In this document: in pieces, positions 10,059 through 17,938 of the stretch
Layout: every line of letters begins with the position of its first letter
Position numbering within the stretch: the stretch's first letter is position 1
DNA from: an uncultured Shewanella sp.
Lineage (GTDB): Bacteria; Pseudomonadota; Gammaproteobacteria; Enterobacterales; Shewanellaceae
Assembly: GCF_947497935.1 (NCBI RefSeq)
Contig: NZ_CANMIO010000007.1
Location: forward strand, 62,001 to 126,000
Direction of reading: 5' to 3'
Length of the DNA stretch: 64,000 nucleotides
Position numbers and translations under genes: made by a program
The notes under the pieces: model-generated
Database searches by the model: none
What the model was told of the DNA's origin: nothing
Seen by the model: the letters and a program-made list of their open reading frames with translations, nothing else

Positions 10059-10406
10059 GTGAGCAATAAACTACTAAGTGCAATCTTTGGTGCGGCGTTC
10101 GCAGCACTTGCTTTATCACCAGCCGCTTTCGCAGAAGGCCAAGAGCTAGCAGAAATGCATGCAGAGATGGACGGGTGTGAGGCGTGTCACGCTGATGGAG
10201 AGCCATCGGCAGACGGTGAATACGAATTCGAACAGTGCCAATCTTGTCACGGTACATTAGCTGAAATGGACGCTGTTCACCAACCACATGACGGTATGCT
10301 TATGTGTGCTGATTGTCATGCGCCACACGAAATGAACGTAGGTGATAAACCTACTTGCGATAGCTGTCACGATGACGGCCGTACTGCAGAGTCAGTACTT
10401 AAGTAA
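10059..10406 (+). CDS. cctA: Periplasmic small tetraheme cytochrome c
   Basis: This is the small tetraheme cytochrome (STC) that carries electrons through the periplasm between the inner-membrane quinol oxidase CymA and outer-membrane or terminal reductases in Shewanella. Four CXXCH heme sites are visible (CEACH, CQSCH, CADCH, CDSCH), with further histidines for the second axial ligands. A signal peptide ends at AAFA/EG. I chose the GTG at 10059: it has gagg 8 bases upstream, and [11 protein letters not shown] then matches the start remembered for S. oneidensis CctA. An ATG at 10032 in the same frame would add nine polar residues before the signal peptide. The mature protein is about 90 residues, as expected. 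Confidence 0.93.
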   Translation: MSNKLLSAIFGAAFAALALSPAAFAEGQELAEMHAEMDGCEACHADGEPSADGEYEFEQCQSCHGTLAEMDAVHQPHDGMLMCADCHAPHEMNVGDKPTCDSCHDDGRTAESVLK

Positions 10407-10433
10407 TTTGAGTTAACTCAAACGCCTAAAATG

Positions 10434-10457
10434 AGCCAGCTTATTGCTGGCTTTTTT
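10434..10457 (+). terminator. Terminator of cctA
   Basis: A 7-bp perfect stem (agccagc 10434-10440, gctggct 10446-10452) with loop ttatt is followed by a T run, 28 bases after the cctA stop. Confidence 0.9.
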
Positions 10458-10688
10458 GTGCGTGAATTTAAATATTGGAGGAATTAACCGCAACGATTTT
10501 ATAGGGAATAAAATTTTTCGTTTGAATACTTAATGAATAGCAGTAGTACAGGCTTTTACATTGTTTATCAATTTTTTAGCGATATTTCTTTCAGGGCCTG
10601 CTTAAGTGTGAATCGTCTTGTGTACGTTGTTTTTATGTTCTAATTAAATTAGGGTGAGGATAATCGATACACTGCAAAGGACTGCATT

Positions 10689-11834
10689 ATGAGGGTTGTA
10701 CTTGTTTTATTCTTATTCACATTGATCCAAGGTTGTCAAAATAGAGCCAATACCGCTGCAAGCTTACCTAAATCCCCCACGATTAACTATTTTGTCGATG
10801 AGACAAAATATAGCATCCCAGAGCCAGAGGCTTTTTATTCGTTAACCCAAAAACAAGTTATTGAGCTAGACCTTTTTTTGCAAAAGGAAGAGATTTCAAA
10901 ACTGCCACGTCATCGTCAAGCGTTTGCATTCTTACAGTCTCGACTGGTGAATTTTAATTTTCAGGGAGAGAACCTATTTGCGAGTGAGTCATTAGCCAAT
11001 GGTCGTGGAAATTGTATGGCGCTTGCCATGCTCACTTATGCGATTGCTGAGCAAATGGAGGTAGAGCTTAATTTCCAAGTCATGCATACCATGCCGTTAC
11101 TTTTGGAAGTGACGGATAAGTTTGCGGTCACTTCTGATCATGTCAGTACATTTCTTTATGAATCGGCACCGAAGAAAAAGGGCTACTTTTCTGGGGGAAA
11201 CCGTATCCGCATAGATTATTTTCCTGAACGTTATGATAGGGGAGGTAAAATGATTGAACGCAATGAATTCTTGACGATGTTTTATAGAAACCTTGCAGCA
11301 GATGCCATGTTGAACGGTGAACTTGAACATGCTTATTTGTTGTTAAAGAAAGGACGCAGTTTTGCCCCAGATTATGGCCCTGGGATAAATATGCAGGCTG
11401 TTGTGTTAAGGCTGTTAGGAGATGAGGAAGGTGCTGAGCGGTTGTATCGTTACGGCCTTGAGGTATCGGACAACAAGATAACCTTATTAAGTAATTATCA
11501 CTTTCTGTTAAGCCTACAAGAGCGTCAGCAACAAGCGTTAGCTATTAAGCAGCGTCTATTAGCCCTTGATGATCCTAGCCCATATAAATGGTATTTACAG
11601 GCGATGGACTCAATGGCATCAAATGATTTTGTTAGCGCAAAGGTATATTTAAAGAAGTTTTTGCAAAACACTCATTACTATCATAAAGCCTATTACGATT
11701 TAGCTAAGGTTCTTGTGCGACTAGGTGAGTATTCAGAGGCAAAAGAGTCGCTCGACCTAGCACTCAGTTATTCTGAACGAGATAAAGATAAGCATCTGTA
11801 TAGAGCAAAGCGGCAATGGTTGTTAGCCTTATAG
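10689..11834 (+). CDS. Lipoprotein with transglutaminase-like and TPR domains
   Basis: The 381-residue protein starts with a lipoprotein signal (lipobox IQGC, lipid cysteine C16). Residues about 65-185 look like a transglutaminase/protease-like fold: GRGNCMALA carries the candidate catalytic C109, H151 lies in SDHVSTFLY, and D176 in IRIDYFPE, the usual Cys-His-Asp order. Residues about 200-380 are helical pairs typical of tetratricopeptide repeats. I do not know a named gene for it. The start has only a loose Shine-Dalgarno (caaaggactgcATT). It lies just upstream of the curli genes on the same strand, but 276 bases separate them, so a link to curli is inference. Peptidase or scaffold roles are both possible. 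Confidence 0.65.
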   Translation: MRVVLVLFLFTLIQGCQNRANTAASLPKSPTINYFVDETKYSIPEPEAFYSLTQKQVIELDLFLQKEEISKLPRHRQAFAFLQSRLVNFNFQGENLFASESLANGRGNCMALAMLTYAIAEQMEVELNFQVMHTMPLLLEVTDKFAVTSDHVSTFLYESAPKKKGYFSGGNRIRIDYFPERYDRGGKMIERNEFLTMFYRNLAADAMLNGELEHAYLLLKKGRSFAPDYGPGINMQAVVLRLLGDEEGAERLYRYGLEVSDNKITLLSNYHFLLSLQERQQQALAIKQRLLALDDPSPYKWYLQAMDSMASNDFVSAKVYLKKFLQNTHYYHKAYYDLAKVLVRLGEYSEAKESLDLALSYSERDKDKHLYRAKRQWLLAL

Positions 11835-12110
11835 TTTCAGCCGTACTCCTTCGTATGAGGCACCTTGGAGCTCATAATTTGTCGATGATATTGCTTTTGC
11901 TTTAGCTATACAGTTGCTTACTCTAAATTTTTGCTACGGGAGGGAAGAAACTAATATCATGAGGCATTAGTAGGAAAGTCTAGGTTTTAATCTTGGGCTA
12001 GTCATTTTGTATGGCATCTTTTAATACTCTGGGTTGATGCCGAACATTGAGTTTAGCTACATAATGGCCGCGTTAAATTTACAAGCTCAGTACGAGGCGG
12101 TTGATTAGTT

Positions 12111-12662
12111 ATGGATAGATTAAAATGTTTGGGAAAGGTCGCGAGACTTCGAATTAACACTCCATTGGCCCGAACCGGTTTGTTAGCGTCTGTACTTATT
12201 TCTCCTTCAATGTTATATGCACAAGATTTAAGCCAATTAGATGAGCTTAATAGTTATGACAATCACGCTGTGATATCTCAATACGGAAATAGCTTAAATG
12301 CGACGATCAGTCAGCAAGGTCTAACTAATCGAGCCGTTGTCAGCCAAACGGGCTTCTCGACCCAAATCGATGTTAATCAGGTCGGTAGTCGTAACCAACT
12401 AACCGCCTTTCAAAGCGGCGCAGAAATAGAAGCGGCTATTCTTCAGAGTGGCTTTAATAATGTTGTCGTTTCTTCCCAGCAAGGGGCTTATCTTAGTCTC
12501 GAAATAGAACAGCAGGGAAACGACAACTTAGCTTCTGTCTTACAGGTGGGTAATGAAAGCTCTGTAACCATTTATCAAAACGGCACCGGCCATGGTGTCT
12601 CTGTTATTCAGTATGGCCAAGGTCAATCGGCTCAAGTGACGCAAGGTTATATTTCAAATTAG
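12111..12662 (+). CDS. Curlin-repeat fibre subunit (CsgA/CsgB-like)
   Basis: The 183-residue protein has an N-terminal signal region (hydrophobic core about 22-35, cleavage near YAQ/D). It then carries about six to seven imperfect 22-residue curlin units with the pattern S-x-Q-x-G-x-x-N-x-x-x-x-x-Q, for example VISQYGNSLNATISQQG. Such repeats form the cross-beta core of curli amyloid. It could be the nucleator (CsgB-like) or the main subunit. The repeats are degenerate, as is usual for CsgB. It is the only curlin gene seen here, which is odd because most operons have two. csgD begins 114 bases downstream on the same strand. Confidence 0.85.
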   Translation: MDRLKCLGKVARLRINTPLARTGLLASVLISPSMLYAQDLSQLDELNSYDNHAVISQYGNSLNATISQQGLTNRAVVSQTGFSTQIDVNQVGSRNQLTAFQSGAEIEAAILQSGFNNVVVSSQQGAYLSLEIEQQGNDNLASVLQVGNESSVTIYQNGTGHGVSVIQYGQGQSAQVTQGYISN

Positions 12663-12776
12663 CCACTTTGCTATTGCGTTATGCTTATGTGAATATTTTG
12701 ATGTTTCTTTCTCGTTTAAGTGTATTACAATATTGGTCACACGGATGGTGATATAAAATAAACACGGAGTGAGTTT

Positions 12777-13412
12777 ATGTTTAAAGTGACACATTGGGTC
12801 ATCGTTACCCGTTCGCATCTGTTTGCGGATCTTCTCAACACTAGATGGCCACAAGAGTTTCTGGTCAAACTTCATCGGATCTCTCCTGAACATTTTAATG
12901 GTGACCTATTAGAGAGTCGCATTACGATTATCCTAATTGATCTTGCTACTGTCGATGTTCAAACCGCCTATCAGCTCCAGAAACGCATAGAGAAGGGGAG
13001 CAATATTGCACGAGTAGTATTTGTACACTTTCCTAAACAAGTTGATGCCAAGTTTTTAGTGCAGTCATCTATTACAGCTGGTGTGTTTTACTCTGACGCT
13101 TCATTAGAAGTCATTGGAGAAGGCATGGCAGAGATAGTAAAAGGTAAAGCTGTTATTCCTCAGACTATTATTGAAGCTAATAGCGGCAAAGATCCTGCCC
13201 TAGAAAATGTTGAAACTCTCACTATTCGTGAACGGGAAGTGCTACAAGTTCTGCGAGGTGGTAGCACCAACATTGATATCGCGAATAGGCTATTTGTCAG
13301 TGAAAGTACCATTAAGACCCATCTCTATCGGGCCTTTAGAAAAATAGGTGTCTCCAGTCGAGGGCAAGCAATAGCTTGGGCACAGACTAACCTACATGAA
13401 GTGACTCAGTGA
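12777..13412 (+). CDS. csgD: LuxR-family curli regulator CsgD
   Basis: The 211-residue protein has a receiver-like N-terminal domain and a C-terminal LuxR helix-turn-helix (about 150-205: LTIREREVL, then SESTIKTHLYRAFRKIG). Its ending AIAWAQTNL closely resembles the AVSWANDNL ending of E. coli CsgD. CsgD activates curli subunit genes and biofilm matrix production. Here it lies within the curli cluster, between the curlin gene and csgE, and overlaps the csgE start by four bases. It therefore may regulate its own operon. Confidence 0.88.
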   Translation: MFKVTHWVIVTRSHLFADLLNTRWPQEFLVKLHRISPEHFNGDLLESRITIILIDLATVDVQTAYQLQKRIEKGSNIARVVFVHFPKQVDAKFLVQSSITAGVFYSDASLEVIGEGMAEIVKGKAVIPQTIIEANSGKDPALENVETLTIREREVLQVLRGGSTNIDIANRLFVSESTIKTHLYRAFRKIGVSSRGQAIAWAQTNLHEVTQ

Positions 13413-13870
13413 AACGATTGTATTTGTGCTTACTGCTCGTTACGCAAGCTGCTGTGGCAGAGGAGATTGTATTAGATAAACAGTCTCCGCCTGCGGCCAA
13501 AAATACCAGTGATAAACCACCTAAAGTTGAAACGGACCTGATTGATGGACTGATCCTCAATAGAGCTATGACTCGTTTTGGGCATCGCTTTTACCGTGAA
13601 TTTGTGGCGGCTTATCGCGATATTGGAGGTGTTGTTGAACATTCAGGTTTAACAATAGTTGAGCAAGCTACCGCAAGAAGTGGAAGTAAAATTAGTATAT
13701 TACATAATAGAAAGCCTATTTATATTACGGTTGTGTCGCCGGCAAGTCGCAATATTGACGACCAAGCGCTTGTCGCTGCGTCCCGGGTTAATCAAAAATT
13801 AAGACAGAATCAGAGGCAAGCAAGTTGGAGCCAATTTCTCGATCCAGATTTGGCTCCAGATGAGTTTTAA
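13409..13870 (+). CDS. csgE: Curli secretion specificity factor CsgE
   Basis: CsgE is a periplasmic protein that caps the CsgG pore and brings curlin subunits to it. The 153-residue protein has a signal peptide (MKRLYLCLLLVTQAAVA) and a mature part with LIDGLILNRAMTRFGHRFYREF and SGLTIVEQ, which fit the CsgE family. It starts with a GTG that overlaps the csgD stop (GTGA), implying translational coupling. Function is assigned from family and operon position. Confidence 0.9.
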   Translation: MKRLYLCLLLVTQAAVAEEIVLDKQSPPAAKNTSDKPPKVETDLIDGLILNRAMTRFGHRFYREFVAAYRDIGGVVEHSGLTIVEQATARSGSKISILHNRKPIYITVVSPASRNIDDQALVAASRVNQKLRQNQRQASWSQFLDPDLAPDEF

Positions 13871-13882
13871 CAAGGAATGTTC

Positions 13883-14290
13883 ATGAAAATAATAAAAACT
13901 GTCGCTATAGGACTGGTTGTTACGACAGGGGGGGCTCAAGCAACTCAATTGACTTATACCCCTGTCAATCCAAATTTTGGTGGTAGCTACCTAAATGGCT
14001 CCTATCTCTTGTCTAATGCGTCGGCACAAAACAAGCATTCAGGAGGTTCTAGCTATGTACCGCCTTCGGCACTCGATCGTCTCGCCAGTTCTCTCGAGTC
14101 ACGCCTAATGAGTCAACTCTTTAATGATGCGGCAAATGGCGGCGAAGGTTACCTTAGAACCGATGATTTCGAGATCCAGGTCGTGAATGAAGATGGCGCC
14201 TTATTGGTACATATTACTGACGTATTGACCGGTGAAACCACGATTATTGAAGTTGGCGGTATCGTTGATAACAGCACTGGAGAAGGCTAA
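13883..14290 (+). CDS. csgF: Curli assembly factor CsgF
   Basis: CsgF is exported to the cell surface, where it helps the nucleator and anchors fibre growth at CsgG. The protein has a signal peptide and the CsgF hallmark LTYTPVNPNFGGSYLNGSYLL near the mature N-terminus. I chose the ATG at 13883 (135 residues). An ATG at 13877 is nearly inside the aagga ribosome binding site (13872-13876), while 13883 lies six bases after it. The csgG start follows its stop by only two bases. Confidence 0.92.
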   Translation: MKIIKTVAIGLVVTTGGAQATQLTYTPVNPNFGGSYLNGSYLLSNASAQNKHSGGSSYVPPSALDRLASSLESRLMSQLFNDAANGGEGYLRTDDFEIQVVNEDGALLVHITDVLTGETTIIEVGGIVDNSTGEG

Positions 14291-14292
14291 TC

Positions 14293-15141
14293 ATGAAAAA
14301 GCTAATTCCACTTGTATTGTTAACTCTGGTGAGTGCCTGCTCGACAACTAGTGAAGTTGAACAGATTGAACCTACGTCTAGTCTAATGCCGAAAAGTGAG
14401 ACCTACTATGATCTTATCGGTTTACCTGCCCCACAAGGAAGCATGGTAGCGGCAGTTTATGACTTCAGAGATCAGACGGGTCAATATAAGCCCATTCCAT
14501 CGAGTAATTTTTCGACTGCAGTGCCACAAAGCGGTACCGCTTTTTTAGCCCAAGCACTGAATGATTCGAGCTGGTTTATACCTGTGGAGCGTGAGGGGCT
14601 GCAGAATCTGCTGACGGAGCGCAAGATTGTTCGAGCGGGTTTAAAAGGGGATGCGGCGAGTTTAAGTCAATTAAATTCGGCACAAATTCTTATGGAAGGC
14701 GGCATAGTTGCATATGACACCAACATTCGAACGGGTGGCGCAGGTGCACGATATTTGGGGATCGGTGCATCGGGACAATTTAGAGTCGATAGCATTACCG
14801 TTAATCTAAGAGCCGTCGACATTAGAACTGGGAGACTACTTAGTAGTGTTACCACTACAAAGTCGGTACTGTCTAAGGAGCTGACTGCTGGGGTATTTAA
14901 GTTTATTGACGCTCAAGAGTTGTTAGAGTCAGAAGTCGGCTATACCTCTAATGAACCTGTGAGTCTGTGTGTCGCACAAGCGATTGAAAGCGCGGTAGTA
15001 CATATGATTGCTGATGGGATCTGGAAGCGTGCTTGGAACCTTGCCGATACACAAACTGGGCTCGAAAACCCTATTTTAAAGAAATATTGGCTAGAAGCAC
15101 ATTCAGCTGAACGTGTAAATGCAAGGCTAGAACAAGGCTAA
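14293..15141 (+). CDS. csgG: Curli outer-membrane secretion channel CsgG
   Basis: CsgG is a lipoprotein that forms the nonameric outer-membrane pore for curlin export. The 282-residue protein has a lipobox (VSAC, lipid cysteine C16). It has the family core VAAVYDFRDQTGQYKP near 55 and the stretch ITVNLRAVDIRTGRLLSSVTTTKSV, part of the membrane beta-hairpins. The ribosome binding site lies inside the end of csgF (ggagaagg). It is the last curli gene and a strong terminator follows. A CsgC chaperone is not seen. Confidence 0.95.
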   Translation: MKKLIPLVLLTLVSACSTTSEVEQIEPTSSLMPKSETYYDLIGLPAPQGSMVAAVYDFRDQTGQYKPIPSSNFSTAVPQSGTAFLAQALNDSSWFIPVEREGLQNLLTERKIVRAGLKGDAASLSQLNSAQILMEGGIVAYDTNIRTGGAGARYLGIGASGQFRVDSITVNLRAVDIRTGRLLSSVTTTKSVLSKELTAGVFKFIDAQELLESEVGYTSNEPVSLCVAQAIESAVVHMIADGIWKRAWNLADTQTGLENPILKKYWLEAHSAERVNARLEQG

Positions 15142-15174
15142 TTTCAATCTATATATCGGTTTTAATAGACATTA

Positions 15175-15201
15175 AATAAGGCACCGATTCGGTGCCTTAT
15201 T
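15175..15201. terminator. Bidirectional terminator between csgG and the TetR gene
   Basis: A nearly perfect palindrome (aataaggcaccga 15175-15187 and tcggtgccttatt 15189-15201) separates the convergent csgG and TetR-like genes. Its AT-rich ends give T-rich tails on both strands. Confidence 0.85.
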
Positions 15202-15224
15202 TATTACTAGGTTTTGTTAGAGGA

Positions 15225-15638
15225 CTACTTGTTCATTTCACGTTCTTTATTCAAGAACTCGAAACCACTCTTTAAGAAGTTAAAACGCTCTTCATCGGGT
15301 AGGGAACGCACTTGCGCTAGCATCAGGCCGAAGGCTGAATCTATCATTAACCTGTCTGACAGCTTTAAGTAACGATAAACGACGGGTCTAAGCACTACCG
15401 AGAAATTACCAGTGAAATCATCAAAGCGTTGTTCTTCGATGGCTTGTGTATTGTTCACGAGTTCACGCATACACAGTGCAGCAAGAAGTGCGTTCTTATC
15501 ACTAAAGGATTGATACTGAGCGGCACGAGAATATCCAGCTCGTTTATGAACATCTGACATATTCAGTGCAATCATGCCTTTTTCCTGCACTAGTTCGGTG
15601 GCCGCATTGAGTAGTGCGGTTTCTTTTTCCGTAAGCAT
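15225..15638 (-). CDS. Short TetR-family transcriptional regulator
   Basis: The N-terminal part (about 5-50) is a TetR DNA-binding domain: LNAATELVQEKGMIALNMSDVHKRAGYSRAA, then YQSFSDKNALLAAL. At about 137 residues the ligand-binding domain is shorter than the usual 190-200, so it may bind no ligand or be a divergent subfamily. I placed the start at the ATG at 15638, which has aggaa seven bases upstream. The longer frame begins with TTG at 15644. The gene is divergent from hinT, but nothing in the sequence shows its target. Confidence 0.75.
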   Translation of the reverse strand: MLTEKETALLNAATELVQEKGMIALNMSDVHKRAGYSRAAQYQSFSDKNALLAALCMRELVNNTQAIEEQRFDDFTGNFSVVLRPVVYRYLKLSDRLMIDSAFGLMLAQVRSLPDEERFNFLKSGFEFLNKEREMNK

Positions 15639-15834
15639 TGTCAAATTCCTGCAAATTTTTTTTCATTAGAAGCCGTAATCAATCTAAAGTCAATCATATT
15701 GTATAGACAGCTGTTTAAAGTGGCGATGAATGACTTCACGCCAATTGAATGATTTACATCGGGTAATCGCCATCGCCTTAGCTAGATTTTCGAGTATACT
15801 ATGGCTAGTAATTTCCTTTATTGAGGGCAGAAAA

Positions 15835-16191
15835 ATGGCCGAAGAAACCATATTTAGCAAAATTATTCGACGTGAAATTCCAGCCGATATTCTATATCAA
15901 GACGATCTTGTTACGGCTTTTAGAGATATCACGCCTAAAGCACCAACCCATGTGTTGATTATACCTAATCATTTGATCCCAACTGCAAACGATATCAAAG
16001 CCTCTGATGAAAAAGCATTAGGGCGTATGATGTCTGTTGCTGCAAAATTGGCGCAAGAGGCGGGCATTGCTGAAGATGGTTATCGCTTGATCATGAACTG
16101 TAATCAGCATGGTGGTCAGGAAGTTTTCCATATCCATATGCACTTACTCGGTGGGCTGCCATTAGGTCCGATGCTGAGCCTAGGTGAATGA
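15835..16191 (+). CDS. hinT: Purine nucleoside phosphoramidase HinT (HIT family)
   Basis: HinT cleaves adenosine phosphoramidates and similar adenylates. The HIT triad HIHMH lies at residues 99-103, and the [13 protein letters not shown] segment at 31-44 is typical. I start at the ATG at 15835 (118 residues), which has gagggcag upstream and matches the usual length. The frame is open further upstream, but that part overlaps a likely promoter (tatact at 15795). The stop overlaps the ATG of the next thioesterase gene (ATGA). In E. coli hinT heads a cluster with ycfL and thiK, and both appear further on here. Confidence 0.95.
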   Translation: MAEETIFSKIIRREIPADILYQDDLVTAFRDITPKAPTHVLIIPNHLIPTANDIKASDEKALGRMMSVAAKLAQEAGIAEDGYRLIMNCNQHGGQEVFHIHMHLLGGLPLGPMLSLGE

Positions 16192-16694
16192 GTTTAACTA
16201 GCGAGCATGACTCATTAACAGGCATGGCGAGCCGGTTCGTTAAACAGTTGACCCAATGCCGTAAACTTAAACTCAAAGTGTTAGAAGCCAGTGGCAAAAA
16301 GGTGCTGATGGAGCTGCCTTATGATGCTCAGCTGGTCGGTTATCCTGATACTGGCGTGATCCATGGTGGGGTGATCACCACCTTAATGGACACAGCAAGT
16401 GGTTGCGCCGTGGTGTGTTCTATTTTCGATAAATTTCGATTATTAGAGATTTCGCCGACACTCGATTTGCGAGTCGACTATATGAAGCCTGCCGAGCCTC
16501 ATAAGCCTGTTTATGGTTTTGCCGAGTGTTATAAATTGTCGTCAAGTGTCGCCTTTACCCGCGCGATTGCTTATCAAGACTCAATTGATGACCCTATCGC
16601 TCATGCCGTTGGATCGTTTATGCGGATCAGCCCTGAGATGGTTGGCGAAGAGTTTAGATTGGCGTTAATGGGAGAAGGTGATGGCAATGCATGA
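16188..16694 (+). CDS. Hotdog-fold thioesterase (PaaI-like), first of a pair
   Basis: The 168-residue protein has the PaaI/acyl-CoA thioesterase signature [16 protein letters not shown] (58-73, with HGG 59-61), followed by [11 protein letters not shown]. Such enzymes hydrolyse acyl-CoA thioesters in the cytoplasm. The substrate is unknown. It overlaps hinT by four bases and the next hotdog gene by fourteen, so the three genes are surely co-transcribed. The two hotdog proteins may form a hetero-oligomer. That is inference from the overlap. Confidence 0.85.
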   Translation: MSLTSEHDSLTGMASRFVKQLTQCRKLKLKVLEASGKKVLMELPYDAQLVGYPDTGVIHGGVITTLMDTASGCAVVCSIFDKFRLLEISPTLDLRVDYMKPAEPHKPVYGFAECYKLSSSVAFTRAIAYQDSIDDPIAHAVGSFMRISPEMVGEEFRLALMGEGDGNA

Positions 16695-17187
16695 TGAGCT
16701 AGAATCTGCCACGGGTTTGGCGCAAGGTGACCCAGTTCATGATGAGGGCGCTAAGCTAGATGTTAAAAGCATCGTCAAAAAGGCAAAAGAGCTTAATGAC
16801 TTCGGCCATCTGCTCGAGCACGTCCCCTATGCTAAGTTTATTGGCATGGCGGTTGAACGCTTTGGTGACGAGCTAGTATTTAAGCTTCCAGCTAAAGAAG
16901 ACAACATAGGTAACCCAATATTACCTGCGCTTCATGGTGGAGTGATTGCTGGCTTTATGGAAATGTCTGCGATTGTGCAGCTGATGGTGTTTATGCAAAC
17001 AAGCAAGGTGCCGAAGGTTGTGGATTTTTCTATCGATTACCTCAGGGCGGGTTACCATAAAGACAGCTTTGCCGAGTGCAAAATTACCCGTCAGGGGCGC
17101 CGAGTGGCTAATGTGAGCATTAATTGTTGGCAAACCAATCGTAAGCATCTTATTGCGACTGCGAGAGCGCACTTTTTGATCGACTAA
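16681..17187 (+). CDS. Hotdog-fold thioesterase (PaaI-like), second of a pair
   Basis: The 168-residue protein carries the same fold as its upstream neighbour. It has ALHGGVIAGFMEMSA (HGG 85-87), then VDFSIDYLRAG and a C-terminal VANVSINCWQ strand. About 40 extra N-terminal residues are polar. I chose the ATG at 16681, six bases after ggag. A GTG three bases earlier and an ATG at 16687 are alternatives. It overlaps the first thioesterase gene, probably a diverged tandem duplicate. The substrate is unknown. Confidence 0.82.
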   Translation: MAMHDELESATGLAQGDPVHDEGAKLDVKSIVKKAKELNDFGHLLEHVPYAKFIGMAVERFGDELVFKLPAKEDNIGNPILPALHGGVIAGFMEMSAIVQLMVFMQTSKVPKVVDFSIDYLRAGYHKDSFAECKITRQGRRVANVSINCWQTNRKHLIATARAHFLID

Positions 17188-17238
17188 GCGATTAATTGTA
17201 TAACTAGATAAGGTTTTAGCGTTAAACAGGGGACACAG

Positions 17239-17628
17239 ATGAAAAAGCTATTATTGGGACTTCTTACCGCCGCGGCGATTACGGCGTGCGCTCCACATAC
17301 CGCTGGTGTTATGGCGGGATCGAATGGAGAGGTACGTGTCGATAGCAACAGCTTCGGCAAAGAGGTACAAGTTAGTAATATCATGGCGCGCCCTGAAGGT
17401 GGTTTCTTACGCGGTACTGGCACCATAGCGAGTCAGGTATCAACTGACTTGAGGTTACAGTATAAGTTTACTTGGTTTGATCTCAACGGCATGACTATCG
17501 ACGATGAAGGGGTGAGCTGGAAGTCGATTAAATTGCACGGTAAACAGCAGATGCAGGTGAGTGCCGTCGCGCCTAATGCCACCGCAACTCGATTTGAGTT
17601 ATATGTTAGGAAAGCCTTCTCGAACTAG
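17239..17628 (+). CDS. ycfL: YcfL-family lipoprotein (DUF1425)
   Basis: A 129-residue outer-membrane-type lipoprotein with lipobox ITAC (lipid cysteine C17). The mature part has the DUF1425 pattern: GSNGEVRVDSNSF, then TDLRLQYKFTWFDLNGM and EGVSWKSIKLHGKQ. Its exact job is unknown. In E. coli ycfL lies directly after hinT and before lpoB and thiK. Here two thioesterase genes are inserted between and lpoB is missing. A terminator follows, so thiamine genes downstream are a separate unit. Confidence 0.85.
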   Translation: MKKLLLGLLTAAAITACAPHTAGVMAGSNGEVRVDSNSFGKEVQVSNIMARPEGGFLRGTGTIASQVSTDLRLQYKFTWFDLNGMTIDDEGVSWKSIKLHGKQQMQVSAVAPNATATRFELYVRKAFSN

Positions 17629-17668
17629 TCTTGGCTGACTAAAGCTTATTTCGGAGTAAATCGGTTAA

Positions 17669-17696
17669 AAACGTCAGTTAAGCTGGCGTTTTTTTA
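17669..17696 (+). terminator. Terminator of the hinT-ycfL operon
   Basis: The stem aaacgtcag (17669-17677) with ctggcgtt (17683-17690), one wobble pair, has loop ttaag and a run of T after it, 41 bases past the ycfL stop. Confidence 0.8.
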
Positions 17697-17763
17697 TGCA
17701 TAGGGTTCATGTTTCTTAATAAGAGTGTCACCGAGTTGTAAATTTCATGTATAATCGCGCTCG

Positions 17764-17872
17764 CCAAGGGGTGTTAAAGTCTATAAGCCGAAAGTGGGAA
17801 TTATAGATTTGACTGAGATGTTGAAAAACGAACCCTTTGAACCTGATCCGGCTAATACCGGCGTAGGAATGG
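17764..17872 (+). promoter_or_regulatory. TPP riboswitch (THI box)
   Basis: All conserved blocks of the thiamine pyrophosphate aptamer are present in order. They are the P1/P2 start ccaaggggtg (17764-17773), ctgagat (17813-17819), acccttt followed by gaacctgatc (17832-17848), and ggctaataccggcgtaggaa (17850-17869). The aptamer lies upstream of a thiamine-uptake operon and should lower its expression when TPP is plentiful. The output structure is the hairpin just downstream. Confidence 0.97.
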
Positions 17873-17909
17873 GCCACAATTCATTTTCCGATCGCTTCTT
17901 TATGTTGCC

Positions 17910-17937
17910 GGATCTCAAATTTTTTATTTTGAGGTCC
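17910..17937 (+). promoter_or_regulatory. Shine-Dalgarno-sequestering hairpin of the TPP riboswitch
   Basis: The arms ggatctcaaa (17910-17919) and tttgaggtcc (17928-17937) pair with one wobble. The right arm contains gagg (17931-17934), the ribosome binding site five bases before the ATG at 17939. There is no T tract after the stem. The arrangement therefore points to translational control rather than transcription termination. Confidence 0.8.
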
Positions 17938-17938
17938 T

